NCBI GenBank assembly: GCA_904419145.1
Contig: CAJFQQ010000009.1
Location: 1-61,397 of the forward strand
Direction: 5' to 3'
DNA length: 61,397 bases
Source: an uncultured Oscillospiraceae bacterium
Lineage (GTDB): Bacteria > Bacillota > Clostridia > Oscillospirales > Oscillospiraceae
In this document: one piece after another, positions 49,029 to 56,984 of the stretch
Numbering within the stretch: position 1 is the first letter of the stretch
Layout: each line of letters starts with the position of its first letter
Translations under genes and position numbers: made by a program
The notes under the pieces: model-generated
Seen by the model: the letters and a program-made list of their open reading frames with translations, nothing else
What the model was told of the DNA's origin: nothing
Databases searched by the model: none

Positions 49029-49062
49029 AAACGTGCGGGAAGCGTTTGCTTCCCGCACGTTT
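49029..49062. terminator. Bidirectional terminator between the MATE gene and udg
   Basis: AACGTGCGGGAAGC pairs with GCTTCCCGCACGTT around GTTT, with A-rich and T-rich flanks. Confidence 0.85.
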
Positions 49063-49066
49063 GCTA

Positions 49067-49648
49067 TTAGAGCTGTCCGTCATAGGTCTGTGGGCAGACG
49101 GCGCGGATCTCCCGCTCCAGGATCTTCAGATCGTCAAAGGTTTCCGGCCGCCGGGAGGGATCCCGCAGCAGGGCCGAGGGGTGGTACATCGCCATCATCC
49201 GTACGCCGCCCCGCTCAAACCACTGGCCGTGCTCCTTTGTGATTTTGAAGTCCGGCTTGATGATCTGCATGGCGGCGATGCGGCCCAGGCACACGATGAT
49301 CTTGGGCCGCAGGAGGGCGGTCTGCCGCCGGAGGAAGCCGATGCAGGCATCCTGCTCCACTGTCAGCGGGTCCCGGTTCCCCGGGGGGCGGCACTTGACG
49401 ATATTGGAGATGTAGACCCGCGTCCGGTCCAGACCGATGATCTCCAGCATATCGTCCAGAAACTGTCCGGCCTTGCCCACAAAGGGGATGCCCTGTTCGT
49501 CCTCGTTGGCGCCGGGCCCCTCTCCTACCAGCATGACCGCCGCGGACCGGCTGCCGGTGTCGAAAACCACATGCCTGCGTTTTTCACAGAGGGAGCAGCC
49601 CCGGCACTGACGACATTCCTGCTCCAGCGCCTCCCAGGTGTCCGGCAT
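49067..49648 (-). CDS. udg: Family 4 uracil-DNA glycosylase
   Basis: 193 residues. Removes uracil from DNA. Four Cys for a [4Fe-4S] cluster are expected; CRQCRGCSLC near residue 11-20 and a later KCRPPGNRDP with C supply them. GEGPGANEDEQGIPFVGKAGQFLD near 41 is the catalytic motif A, and MYHPSALLRDP near 155 is motif B. GGAGGAA lies before the ATG at 49648; the longer open frame is not supported. Confidence 0.93.
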   Translation of the reverse strand: MPDTWEALEQECRQCRGCSLCEKRRHVVFDTGSRSAAVMLVGEGPGANEDEQGIPFVGKAGQFLDDMLEIIGLDRTRVYISNIVKCRPPGNRDPLTVEQDACIGFLRRQTALLRPKIIVCLGRIAAMQIIKPDFKITKEHGQWFERGGVRMMAMYHPSALLRDPSRRPETFDDLKILEREIRAVCPQTYDGQL

Positions 49649-49724
49649 GAAAATTCCTCCTTTGTATGTTTTGCGGGGAAAGGGACAATCTAAAACCGAT
49701 TTCATCCAAAGGAGTGGTACGGTT

Positions 49725-49930
49725 TTGGAGTGGTTTTGGTTGTTCCTGTCGTATGGATTCCTCGGATACCTCCTGGAGCGCATGTTCGCCAAGGTGACGG
49801 CGGCGTCCAAGCAGGTGCGAAAGTGTTTTCTGCTGCTGCCCCAGTGCCCGGCTTACGGCATCGCTATGGTGGTATTCCTGGCCGTGAGGGACTGGACCGG
49901 CGCCAGCGGCTGGCGGGAGAGGACGGGGGC
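49725..49930 (+). pseudogene. Truncated CmpB-type putative ABC transporter permease
   Basis: A TTG start at 49725, with AAAGGAG about 10 bases upstream, reads EWFWLFLSYGFLGYLLERMF and then KCFLLLPQCPAYGIAMVVFLAV, the N-terminus of the CmpB-like permease family (two membrane segments; full proteins are longer). After about 65 codons the frame runs into the antisense of the convergent hydrolase gene and similarity is lost. A deletion that joined the two genes is the simplest reading. Confidence 0.55.
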
Positions 49931-49931
49931 G

Positions 49932-50870
49932 TCAAGGCGCCAGGCGGGCATTGAGCCAGTCCAGCACGTCCTGGTACACGAAGCGTTTGCTCTTCTCATT
50001 CAAGATCTCATGGCGCAGGCCGTGGTAGAGCTTCATGGACACATCGGAGAGCCCAGCCTGCTGAAAGGCGCGACAGGCCCGGGCGACCCCCTTGCCCATA
50101 TCGCCCACCGGGTCCTCGTCCCCGGAGATCAGGAACACCGAGAGGGCGCGGTCCATCCTGCGGATGTTTTCCTTCTTCGTGAGGAAGGCGATGCCCCCCA
50201 GCATATCCCGCATGAGTCCTAGGGTGGCATCCTCGCCGCACATCGGGTCAGCGATATAGGCGTCCACATTGTCGGCATTGGCGCTAACCCAGTCAAACTT
50301 GGTGCGGGTGGGGGCGAAGCGCTTGTTATAGGCGCCAAAGACCAGCGCGTCCGCCTTTGCGCTGTAGGCGCGGTCGCCCAGCCTCCGGATCTCCCGGTCT
50401 ACGATCTTCCGCCCGGCGGCGATGAGCAGCGGGGACTGGTGGCCGGTACCGCAGAGGACGGCGCCGCGGACCTGACCGGGGTAACGGATCAGATAGGTGC
50501 GGGTGATGAAGGAGCCCATGGAGTGTCCGAAGAGGAAGTAGGGGATGCCGGGAAATACCTGGGCCGTCCGCCGCTGGAGGGCGTCCAGATCGTCCACCAC
50601 GTGCGCCCAGCCGTCCTTCTTGCCAAAGTAGATCCGGGGCTGTCCCTCCGCCACGGAGAGACCGTGTCCCAGGTGGTCATGGGCCACCACCGCAAACCCA
50701 TTGGCACAGAGGAACCGGGCAAAGGGCGCATAGCGCCCGCCGTACTCAGACACGCCGTGGGCAATCTGCACTACGCCGCGGACAGGCCGGGAGACCGGCG
50801 TCCACTGGTTGACATGGAGCAGCGTTATTCCGTCGCTGGATGGCTGGTAATATTCCGAGGTGATCGCCAT
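49932..50870 (-). CDS. Alpha/beta hydrolase, monoacylglycerol lipase/lysophospholipase-like
   Basis: 312 residues. The nucleophile elbow is FGHSMGSFI near 116, the acid in LISGDEDPVGD near 248 and the His in YHGLRHEILNE near 280, giving a full triad. VVQIAHGVSEYGGRYAPFARFL near 34 is the HG motif. It resembles PldB/YtpA-type enzymes that hydrolyse lysophospholipids or monoglycerides. GGAGGAGG precedes the ATG at 50870. Its stop codon sits at the break point of the truncated permease gene. Confidence 0.88.
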   Translation of the reverse strand: MAITSEYYQPSSDGITLLHVNQWTPVSRPVRGVVQIAHGVSEYGGRYAPFARFLCANGFAVVAHDHLGHGLSVAEGQPRIYFGKKDGWAHVVDDLDALQRRTAQVFPGIPYFLFGHSMGSFITRTYLIRYPGQVRGAVLCGTGHQSPLLIAAGRKIVDREIRRLGDRAYSAKADALVFGAYNKRFAPTRTKFDWVSANADNVDAYIADPMCGEDATLGLMRDMLGGIAFLTKKENIRRMDRALSVFLISGDEDPVGDMGKGVARACRAFQQAGLSDVSMKLYHGLRHEILNEKSKRFVYQDVLDWLNARLAP

Positions 50871-51064
50871 AAAAAGCCCTCCTCCAATCTGTACAGCTTC
50901 CAAATTGTCCCTATTATACCATTGATAGCCGCCCTTGAACAGAGCTTTTTTCAAATGGCAAAATAGGGACAGAAGGCTTGCGGCAAAGGTATGCATTGAC
51001 GCCGGCCTGCTCGGGCCCCAACTGGGCGTCCCCGAAGATCCAAAAAGATTTTTAACAGAGCCCC

Positions 51065-51093
51065 TTGCGGTTTTCCCTCCTATGTTGTAAAAT
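51065..51093 (+). promoter_or_regulatory. SigA-type promoter of the epimerase-racemase pair
   Basis: TTGCGG (51065-51070), 17 bases, TAAAAT (51088-51093). Confidence 0.65.
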
Positions 51094-51171
51094 GGAAAAA
51101 GGTTTCCAGAAATCACTGTCTGAGTGAAAACCATATGAAAAATAACGATTCAAAAATCAGGAGGAAAAACG

Positions 51172-52014
51172 ATGAAGCTTTGTTATCAAGTGGCTACGCC
51201 GGACGTGGCGATTGCCGATTCTGTTACCGCCTACCAGGGATCGCTGCAAAAGACCTTTGGGGATCTGGCCGCCCTGGGCTACGATGGGGTAGAACTGATG
51301 ACCATTGATCCCGGTAAGCTGGATTGGAACGAGGTCAAGAAAACCGCCGCCGATCTCGGCCTGGTGGTGGGCCTGGTGTGTACCGGCGAGGTGTACGGCC
51401 AGCTGGGCCTCAGCTTTGCCGACCCCGATGCCGGGAAGCGCGCCGAGGCCATTGCCCGGGTCAACGGCCTCATTGACTTTGCTGCATCCCAGAACGCAAA
51501 GATCAACATCGGCCGGGTCCGCGGGCAGTACCTCTCCGGCATCCCCCGCGAGCAGACCGAGGAGTGGGCGGTGGAGGGCTTCCGCGCCATCAGCGACCAT
51601 GCTGCGCCTCTGGGGGTGCAGATCGCCCTGGAGAACGTAACCATCATGCAGACCAACTTTGTTAACACCATGGCCGAGGCACGGCGGATGATCGAGCTGA
51701 CGGACCGCCCCAACTTCAAGGCCATGATCGACGTGTTCCACCTGAACATTGAGGAGAAGGACATCTACCAGGCCATCCGGGACAATGCGGATATCAATAT
51801 CCATGTCCACCTGTGCGACAACAACCGCCGCTACCCCGGTAACTGCGGCATGGACTTCCCCAAGATCATCCAGACCTTCCACGACGTGGGGTATGACGAC
51901 CTGTTCTGCACCGAGGTGTTCCAGTTCCCCTCCATGGAGGAGTGTGCCAAGCGCTCCATCGCCTACCTGGCCCCCATCTTTGAGAAGGTGTACGGGAGGA
52001 AGCAGAGGGTATGA
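51172..52014 (+). CDS. Sugar phosphate isomerase/epimerase family protein (TIM barrel)
   Basis: 280 residues of the xylose-isomerase-like AP2 superfamily. Metal-binding acidic and His residues are visible: GYDGVELMT near 36, IALENVT near 149 (Glu), MIDVFHLNIEE near 185 (Asp, His), INIHVHLCDNNR near 206 (His, Asp) and FCTEVFQFPS near 245 (Glu). It would interconvert a sugar or related hydroxy-ketone. AGGAGG precedes the ATG. It overlaps the racemase-like gene by 4 bases, implying a common substrate path. Confidence 0.85.
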   Translation: MKLCYQVATPDVAIADSVTAYQGSLQKTFGDLAALGYDGVELMTIDPGKLDWNEVKKTAADLGLVVGLVCTGEVYGQLGLSFADPDAGKRAEAIARVNGLIDFAASQNAKINIGRVRGQYLSGIPREQTEEWAVEGFRAISDHAAPLGVQIALENVTIMQTNFVNTMAEARRMIELTDRPNFKAMIDVFHLNIEEKDIYQAIRDNADINIHVHLCDNNRRYPGNCGMDFPKIIQTFHDVGYDDLFCTEVFQFPSMEECAKRSIAYLAPIFEKVYGRKQRV

Positions 52015-52673
52015 AGCGGATCGCCTGCATCCATACCGTCTACAGTGTGATCGACTCCTTTACCCGCCAGCTGCGGGAGGGGATTCCGGGGGATTTCAAA
52101 ATCCATACGCTGTATGACGATTTTCTCGCCTCCGACCCGGCGGACACCGGGAAATTCAGCGCCATCAACCATCAGCGCCTGCGCCTGGATTTCCAGGCCT
52201 GCGCCCTCACCGGGGCGGATGTGATCGTGGTGTCCTGCTCCACCCTGTCCCCCTCGGTGCGCCTGCTCCGGGGGGAGGTCAATGTGCCTGTGGTGGCGAT
52301 TGACGATGCCATGGTGGCCGATGCTGTGGCCGCAGGGCGGCGGATCGGCCTGCTGGCCACAGCCAACAGCACTGTGGGGCCGTCCTCCAGCGCGCTCCAA
52401 GCCGCCGCGGCAGCTGCCGGGACCGAGATCCAGCTCCAGGTGCTGTGCAACGAGGAGGCCAACCGGGCGATGAAGTCCGGGGACAAGGCCACCCACGACC
52501 GGCTGGTACTGGAGCTGGCAGAGCAGCTGGCGCCCTGCGATGTGGTGGTGCTGGCCCAGGCCTCCATGGCCCACATGGAGGCGGCTGTGGCGGAGCGCAC
52601 GGGGATCCCGGTCCTCTCCAGCCCCAAGCGCTGTATTGCACAGGTGCGGGAGATTCTGGAAAAGAGGGATTGA
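52011..52673 (+). CDS. Asp/Glu racemase-superfamily protein with one catalytic Cys
   Basis: 220 residues. The two-domain fold of the Asp/Glu/hydantoin racemase superfamily is recognisable: VIVVSCSTLSPSVRLL near 70 keeps the first Cys, while the second-domain site reads VVLAQASMAHM near 184, where racemases carry the other Cys. One-Cys members such as arylmalonate decarboxylase are not racemases, so the activity may be decarboxylation or isomerisation (inference). It overlaps the epimerase gene and ends the unit. Confidence 0.8.
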   Translation: MKRIACIHTVYSVIDSFTRQLREGIPGDFKIHTLYDDFLASDPADTGKFSAINHQRLRLDFQACALTGADVIVVSCSTLSPSVRLLRGEVNVPVVAIDDAMVADAVAAGRRIGLLATANSTVGPSSSALQAAAAAAGTEIQLQVLCNEEANRAMKSGDKATHDRLVLELAEQLAPCDVVVLAQASMAHMEAAVAERTGIPVLSSPKRCIAQVREILEKRD

Positions 52674-52751
52674 TGGGCCCGGCGTGGAGTGTCCCGGAAG
52701 GTGAGCGGGAAATTCTTTACACAGAGTTCACAATCTGATGGCCAAACCGCC

Positions 52752-52780
52752 TTGCGGGAAATAAAAAAAGCGGGTATAAT
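52752..52780 (+). promoter_or_regulatory. SigA promoter of the zinc-ribbon gene
   Basis: TTGCGG (52752-52757), 17 bases, TATAAT (52775-52780). Confidence 0.75.
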
Positions 52781-52822
52781 AGGGGCACCAAAAGAGCTGT
52801 TATGGGAAAGGAGATTGATACC

Positions 52823-53182
52823 ATGGCATTTGTAGATGAGTTCTCCCAGAAGGCCCGGGAACTTGCCGGCGCAGCGTCAGAAATGGCAAAAGAAGCGGCC
52901 GGCAATGTGAAGGTGACGGCCTCTATCCTGGCAGAACAACGGGAAATGGATAAAAATTATCGGGCCATCGGCGAGTGGTATGTCTCCCAGCTGGACGGCG
53001 AGGTTCCGGCTGCGGTGGCGGATCTGGTGGCTGCCGTCCGGCTGTCCCAGGCACGGATCGAGGAGCTGCGCGCCTCCCGGCAGAAGGAGGAGGCCGCTTT
53101 CCAGGAGCATAAGTGCCCTTTGTGCGGGACGGTCAGTGAGGGGAAATTCTGCCCGAACTGCGGCGCTCCTATGGGAGAGTGA
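52823..53182 (+). CDS. Zinc-ribbon protein with helical N-terminus
   Basis: 119 residues. A long helical part (FVDEFSQKARELAGAASEMAKEAAG; LVAAVRLSQARIEELRASRQ) likely forms a coiled coil, and a C-terminal zinc ribbon has CPLC and CPNC pairs. Its partners are unknown. AAAGGAG lies 11 bases before the ATG at 52823; an upstream in-frame ATG at 52802 lacks a ribosome site. Confidence 0.8.
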   Translation: MAFVDEFSQKARELAGAASEMAKEAAGNVKVTASILAEQREMDKNYRAIGEWYVSQLDGEVPAAVADLVAAVRLSQARIEELRASRQKEEAAFQEHKCPLCGTVSEGKFCPNCGAPMGE

Positions 53183-53190
53183 CAGGACAA

Positions 53191-53244
53191 TAAAACAGAA
53201 CAGGCCGCCCTGTGCTTATGGCATGGGTGGCCTGTTCTGTTTTA
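53191..53244. terminator. Bidirectional terminator
   Basis: TAAAACAGAACAGGCC pairs with GGCCTGTTCTGTTTTA over a large loop that itself extends the stem (GCCC/GGGT). It serves the zinc-ribbon gene and the convergent mini-NrdD gene. Confidence 0.8.
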
Positions 53245-53259
53245 TCCAGGGGACGTGGT

Positions 53260-53520
53260 TCAGATATGTTTGACGCGGACGGCCTCCTCTGCAGTCTTGG
53301 CATCATTCCAGCGATCCATATCCCCCACCAAGTAGCCGGTAATCCGGCGGATGCGGCCGAATTTCTGCGGCTGCAGCGTGTAGGACAGGTCCACATAGTC
53401 CCCGTCCACATGGATTTCCAATGATTCCAGCTGGTTGTGGGGATACTTCCGATAGGCGCGGGCGATATAGGCGTCCTGCTCCTGCTGGGACAGGGTGCCG
53501 CCGGTGACGGTTACCTTCAT
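53260..53520 (-). CDS. NrdD-like mini-protein (anaerobic ribonucleotide reductase C-terminal homologue)
   Basis: 86 residues. The C-terminal half, RIRRITGYLVGDMDRWNDAK followed by AEEAVRVKH, closely follows the end of class III ribonucleotide reductase NrdD, which holds the glycyl radical (R-x-T/C-GY). The large catalytic part is absent, and the N-terminal half (TLSQQEQDAYIARAYRKYP) is different. Free-standing proteins of this size occur in clostridia; their role is unknown. TTAGGAGG precedes the ATG at 53520, so it is a real gene rather than a fragment. Confidence 0.7.
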   Translation of the reverse strand: MKVTVTGGTLSQQEQDAYIARAYRKYPHNQLESLEIHVDGDYVDLSYTLQPQKFGRIRRITGYLVGDMDRWNDAKTAEEAVRVKHI

Positions 53521-53612
53521 AGCAATTCCTCCTAAAAAAGACGGTCGAATCTGGGCATTTCGCCTATTTACATTTTAATGGAAACAGTATAGCATGGAGA
53601 TCGGGAAAAGTC

Positions 53613-53628
53613 TGTTGCACATGCAACA
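53613..53628. promoter_or_regulatory. Palindromic operator between the mini-NrdD and Crp/Fnr genes
   Basis: TGTTGCA-CA-TGCAACA: two perfect 7-base arms with a 2-base centre, a length and symmetry suited to a Crp/Fnr dimer. It lies 35 bases before the regulator's start and between divergent genes. Confidence 0.55.
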
Positions 53629-53662
53629 AAAGCAAAAAATATCACAAGATACAGGATATATT

Positions 53663-54337
53663 ATGGAATATAAACACAAGATGATGGATTACAGCAGCTT
53701 CCCGATTTTTCATGACATCAACGAGGGGAGCCTGACACGGATGATGGCGTGTTTTCGCGTGCGCCAATCCGTCTATGAACCGGGTGCCGTTGTCCGGGAG
53801 TACGATGGAAACCGGCGGGAGGTAGGGATCGTCACCGAGGGGGCGGCGGATCTGGTCCGCATCGACTACGGCGGCACCCGCACCATCCTGGAGCATCTGG
53901 AGGTGGGGAGCATCTTTGGGGAGGTGCTGGCCTTCACGGTGCAGACCGGGGACAGCATCAGCGTGGTGACCGACAGCGGATGCCGGGTGATGTATATGGA
54001 CTATGATCACATTATGAAGCGCTGTGAGAACGCCTGCCAGCACCACAGCCAGCTGGTGCAGAACCTCTTTTCCCTGGTCACCGACCAGATGCAGCAGATG
54101 GGCCAGCGGGTGGAGGTGCTCAGCCGACGGAGCATCCGGGAGAAGCTGCTGTGCTATTTCTCCATCCAGGCCCGGGACGGCGCTTTTACCCTGCCTTTTA
54201 CCCTCAGCGCCCTGGCGGACTACATCGGCTCGGACCGCAGCGCCATGATGCGGGAGCTGCGCAAGCTCCGGCAGGAGGGGTTGGTACAGGTAGAGGGGCG
54301 GCGGGTGACCTTGCCGCCCCATCCGCAGGCGGGATGA
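53663..54337 (+). CDS. Crp/Fnr-family transcription regulator
   Basis: 224 residues. A cyclic-nucleotide-type beta-barrel (about 10-125, with VVREYDGNRREVGIVTEGAADLVRI and GSIFGEVLAF) is joined by a long helix to a winged helix-turn-helix (LSALADYIGSDRSAMMRELRKL near 190). No N-terminal Cys set for an oxygen-sensing cluster is seen, so the effector is unknown. The ATG at 53663 is preferred for an AGGA 8 bases upstream and because the extension is not protein-like. A palindrome upstream may be its operator; nfnAB follows 116 bases downstream. Confidence 0.88.
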   Translation: MEYKHKMMDYSSFPIFHDINEGSLTRMMACFRVRQSVYEPGAVVREYDGNRREVGIVTEGAADLVRIDYGGTRTILEHLEVGSIFGEVLAFTVQTGDSISVVTDSGCRVMYMDYDHIMKRCENACQHHSQLVQNLFSLVTDQMQQMGQRVEVLSRRSIREKLLCYFSIQARDGAFTLPFTLSALADYIGSDRSAMMRELRKLRQEGLVQVEGRRVTLPPHPQAG

Positions 54338-54360
54338 GAAAATGATGGTAGGAAAGCCGG

Positions 54361-54389
54361 TTGTTTTTTCGCTGTGTCCATGGTACAAT
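54361..54389 (+). promoter_or_regulatory. SigA-type promoter of nfnAB
   Basis: TTGTTT (54361-54366), 17 bases, TACAAT (54384-54389). Confidence 0.6.
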
Positions 54390-54453
54390 AAGCGGGTATG
54401 AGAAGGTTCCATTTTTTATAGAAGGAGCAATACAGGGGAAGAAAGGAAAGGTT

Positions 54454-55296
54454 ATGTATCGAATCGTCAAAAAGCGTATTTTGAATCCAACGGTCACTAT
54501 GATGGATATTGAGGCACCCATTGTGGCCAGAAAAGCGGAGCCGGGACAATTTATCATCCTGCGGGTGGACGAGAATGGAGAGCGCATCCCGCTGACCATT
54601 GCCGCCTATGACCGGGAGAAGGGCACAGTAACCATCATATTCCAGATTGTGGGCGCCACCACGGAGAAGCTCAACCACAAGAACGAGGGCGACACGATCG
54701 CGGACTTTGTGGGCCCCCTGGGGAAGGCCACGGAGACCGAGGGGCTCCGCCGCGTGGCCGTGGTGGGCGGCGGTGTCGGCACCGCTATCGCCTACCCGGT
54801 TGCAAAAAAACTCCATGACGAGGGCTGCCATGTGGACCTGATCGTGGGCTTCCGCAACAAGGACCTCATTATCCTCAAGGAGGAGTTTGAGGCCGCCTCC
54901 ACCAACCTCATCATCGGCACCGACGACGGCTCTTACGGCAAGAAGGCCCTGGTGACCGACCTGCTGAAGGAGCAGATCGAGGCCGGCGCACAATATGACC
55001 GGGTCATTGCCATCGGGCCGGTCATCATGATGAAGTTTGTCTGCCTCCTCACGAAGGAGTACAATATCCCCACCGTGGTGAGCATGAACCCCATTATGAT
55101 CGACGGCACCGGCATGTGCGGCGGCTGCCGTCTCACCGTGGGCGGGGAGACCAAGTTCGCCTGCGTGGATGGCCCGGAGTTCGACGGCCATCTGGTGGAC
55201 TTTGACGAGGCCATGGCCCGCGGCGCCATGTACAAGGATTTCGAGCGGCACGCCTATGAGGAGACGTGCAACTTGTTCAAGCAGGAGGTGAAGTGA
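54454..55296 (+). CDS. nfnA: NADH-dependent ferredoxin:NADP+ oxidoreductase subunit A
   Basis: 280 residues. A flavodoxin-reductase type protein: an FAD domain (PGQFIILRVDENGERIPLTIAAYD near 29), an NAD-binding domain (VAVVGGGVGTAIAYPVAKKL near 105) and C-terminal Cys residues in MCGGCRLTVGGETKFACVDGP near 225 for a [2Fe-2S] cluster. With NfnB it bifurcates electrons between ferredoxin, NADH and NADPH in the cytoplasm. AAAGGAAAGG precedes the ATG; one base separates it from nfnB. Confidence 0.92.
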   Translation: MYRIVKKRILNPTVTMMDIEAPIVARKAEPGQFIILRVDENGERIPLTIAAYDREKGTVTIIFQIVGATTEKLNHKNEGDTIADFVGPLGKATETEGLRRVAVVGGGVGTAIAYPVAKKLHDEGCHVDLIVGFRNKDLIILKEEFEAASTNLIIGTDDGSYGKKALVTDLLKEQIEAGAQYDRVIAIGPVIMMKFVCLLTKEYNIPTVVSMNPIMIDGTGMCGGCRLTVGGETKFACVDGPEFDGHLVDFDEAMARGAMYKDFERHAYEETCNLFKQEVK

Positions 55297-55297
55297 G

Positions 55298-56719
55298 ATG
55301 GCAGCGAATATGAGCCCCAAGAAGAATCCCATGCCCCACCAGGACCCGGTAGTCCGCGCCGGGAATTTCAACGAGGTGGCCCTGGGCTACACCCAGGAGC
55401 AGGCCATGGATGAGGCAACTCGATGCCTCCACTGCAAGAATATGCCCTGTGTCAGTGGCTGCCCGGTGCAGATCCATATTCCGGAGTTCATTGCCAAGGT
55501 GGCGGAGGGCGACCTCGAGGCCGCCTATCAGATCATCGCCGCCGACAGCGCCCTGCCCGCCGTGTGCGGCCGGGTCTGCCCCCAGGAGACCCAGTGCGAG
55601 AGCAAGTGCGTCCGGGGCATCAAGCACGAGAGCGTGGGCATCGGCCGCCTGGAGCGGTTCGTGGCCGACTGGCACAACGAGCACAACACGGAGAAGGCTG
55701 AGCGCCCCGCCTCTAACGGCCACAAGGTGGCCGTCATCGGCTCCGGCCCCGCGGGCCTCACCTGCGCCGGTGACCTGGCCCGGAAGGGCTACGAGGTGAC
55801 GGTGTACGAGGCGCTGCACCTGGCCGGTGGCGTGCTGGTGTATGGCATCCCAGAGTTCCGTCTGCCCAAGTCCATCGTGCAGAAGGAAGTGGACGGGCTG
55901 AAGGACCTGGGCGTCAAGATCGAAACCAACGTGGTGATCGGCCGGGCCATCACCATCGACGAGCTGATAGAGGAATTCGGCTTTGAGGCGGTGTTCATCG
56001 GCTCCGGCGCGGGTCTGCCCATGTTTATGCACATCCCCGGGGAGAACTTGAAGGGCGTCTACTCCGCCAACGAGTTCCTCACCCGCATCAACCTGATGAA
56101 GGCCTACCGGGACGGCAGCGACACCCCCATCATGGACCTGAAGGGCAAGGAAGTGGCCGTGGTGGGCGGCGGTAACGTGGCCATGGACGCGGCCCGCTGC
56201 GCCAAGCGCCTGGGGGCCAACGTACATATCATCTACCGCCGCAGCGAGGCGGAACTCCCCGCCCGTGCCGAGGAGGTGGAGCACGCCAAGGAGGAGGGCA
56301 TCATCTTCAAGACCCTCACCAATCCCACGGCGGTGCTGGGCTACAACAACCCCGAGGACAAGCGGGACCCGAAGAATGGCTCCGTGTCCGGAATCCGCTG
56401 CGTGGAGATGGAGCTGGGCGAGCCTGACGACTCCGGCCGCCGCCGTCCCATCGTCAAGGAGGGCAGCGACTTTGAGCTCCCCATGGACTGCGTCATCATG
56501 GCCCTGGGCACCAGCCCCAACCCGCTGATCAAGTCCACCACCAAGGGATTGGAGATCAACCGGCGGGGCGGCATCATCGTCAATGAGGACGGCCTCACCA
56601 GCCGGGAGGGGGTCTATGCCGGCGGCGACGCCGTCACCGGCGCAGCCACGGTGATCCTGGCTATGGGGGCTGGCAAGACCGCTGCCAAGGCCATCGACGA
56701 GTATCTGAGCAAGAAATAA
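55298..56719 (+). CDS. nfnB: NADH-dependent ferredoxin:NADP+ oxidoreductase subunit B
   Basis: 473 residues, like the small subunit of glutamate synthase. The N-terminal Cys clusters CLHCKNMPCVSGCPVQ near 44 and CGRVCPQETQCESKC near 88 bind [4Fe-4S] centres. FAD (IGSGPAGLTCAGDLARKGYEV near 147) and NADPH (VVGGGNVAMDAARCAKRLGA near 287) sites follow. The absence of a glutamate synthase large subunit and the nfnA neighbour favour NfnB over GltD. It supplies NADPH for synthesis, including the aromatic pathway encoded here. Confidence 0.92.
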   Translation: MAANMSPKKNPMPHQDPVVRAGNFNEVALGYTQEQAMDEATRCLHCKNMPCVSGCPVQIHIPEFIAKVAEGDLEAAYQIIAADSALPAVCGRVCPQETQCESKCVRGIKHESVGIGRLERFVADWHNEHNTEKAERPASNGHKVAVIGSGPAGLTCAGDLARKGYEVTVYEALHLAGGVLVYGIPEFRLPKSIVQKEVDGLKDLGVKIETNVVIGRAITIDELIEEFGFEAVFIGSGAGLPMFMHIPGENLKGVYSANEFLTRINLMKAYRDGSDTPIMDLKGKEVAVVGGGNVAMDAARCAKRLGANVHIIYRRSEAELPARAEEVEHAKEEGIIFKTLTNPTAVLGYNNPEDKRDPKNGSVSGIRCVEMELGEPDDSGRRRPIVKEGSDFELPMDCVIMALGTSPNPLIKSTTKGLEINRRGGIIVNEDGLTSREGVYAGGDAVTGAATVILAMGAGKTAAKAIDEYLSKK

Positions 56720-56733
56720 GCAACAATGAGAAG

Positions 56734-56770
56734 AAGGGCCGCTCCCACCGGGAGCGGCCCTTCAGTCTTT
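56734..56770 (+). terminator. Terminator after nfnB
   Basis: AAGGGCCGCTCCC pairs perfectly with GGGAGCGGCCCTT around ACC; the following CAGTCTTTCT is moderately T-rich. Confidence 0.8.
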
Positions 56771-56844
56771 CTAAAAAGTCCCCGGACTTTTTCGAAAGAC
56801 TACAAACATGCCGTTACTTTTGCGCCGAATCGCGGCGCAAAAGT
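56766..56844. repeat. Paired hairpins, REP-like repeat unit
   Basis: The first hairpin is CTTTC-T-AAAAAGTCC-CC-GGACTTTTT-C-GAAAG (56766-56799). The second is ACTTTTGCGCCG-AATCG-CGGCGCAAAAGT (56816-56844). The sequence to about 56984 holds no convincing gene. The layout resembles dispersed intergenic palindromic units; copy number is unknown from one window. Confidence 0.55.
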
Positions 56845-56984
56845 CCTCGCTCCGCTCGCCGGGCACCCTGTATGGCAAGGCGCCCGGGGCCTGTGATCCC
56901 ATTCGAGGCGGGCCGTTGGCCCCCTCGAGCTCCCCCGTCCCGGGTATGGGTAGGCCTGATGCAGCGGCCGTTTGCTTTTGGCCC

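Noticed and set aside
49931-50222. Continuation of the truncated permease frame
   Set aside because: It is the antisense of the hydrolase gene, without membrane segments or similarity to the permease family.
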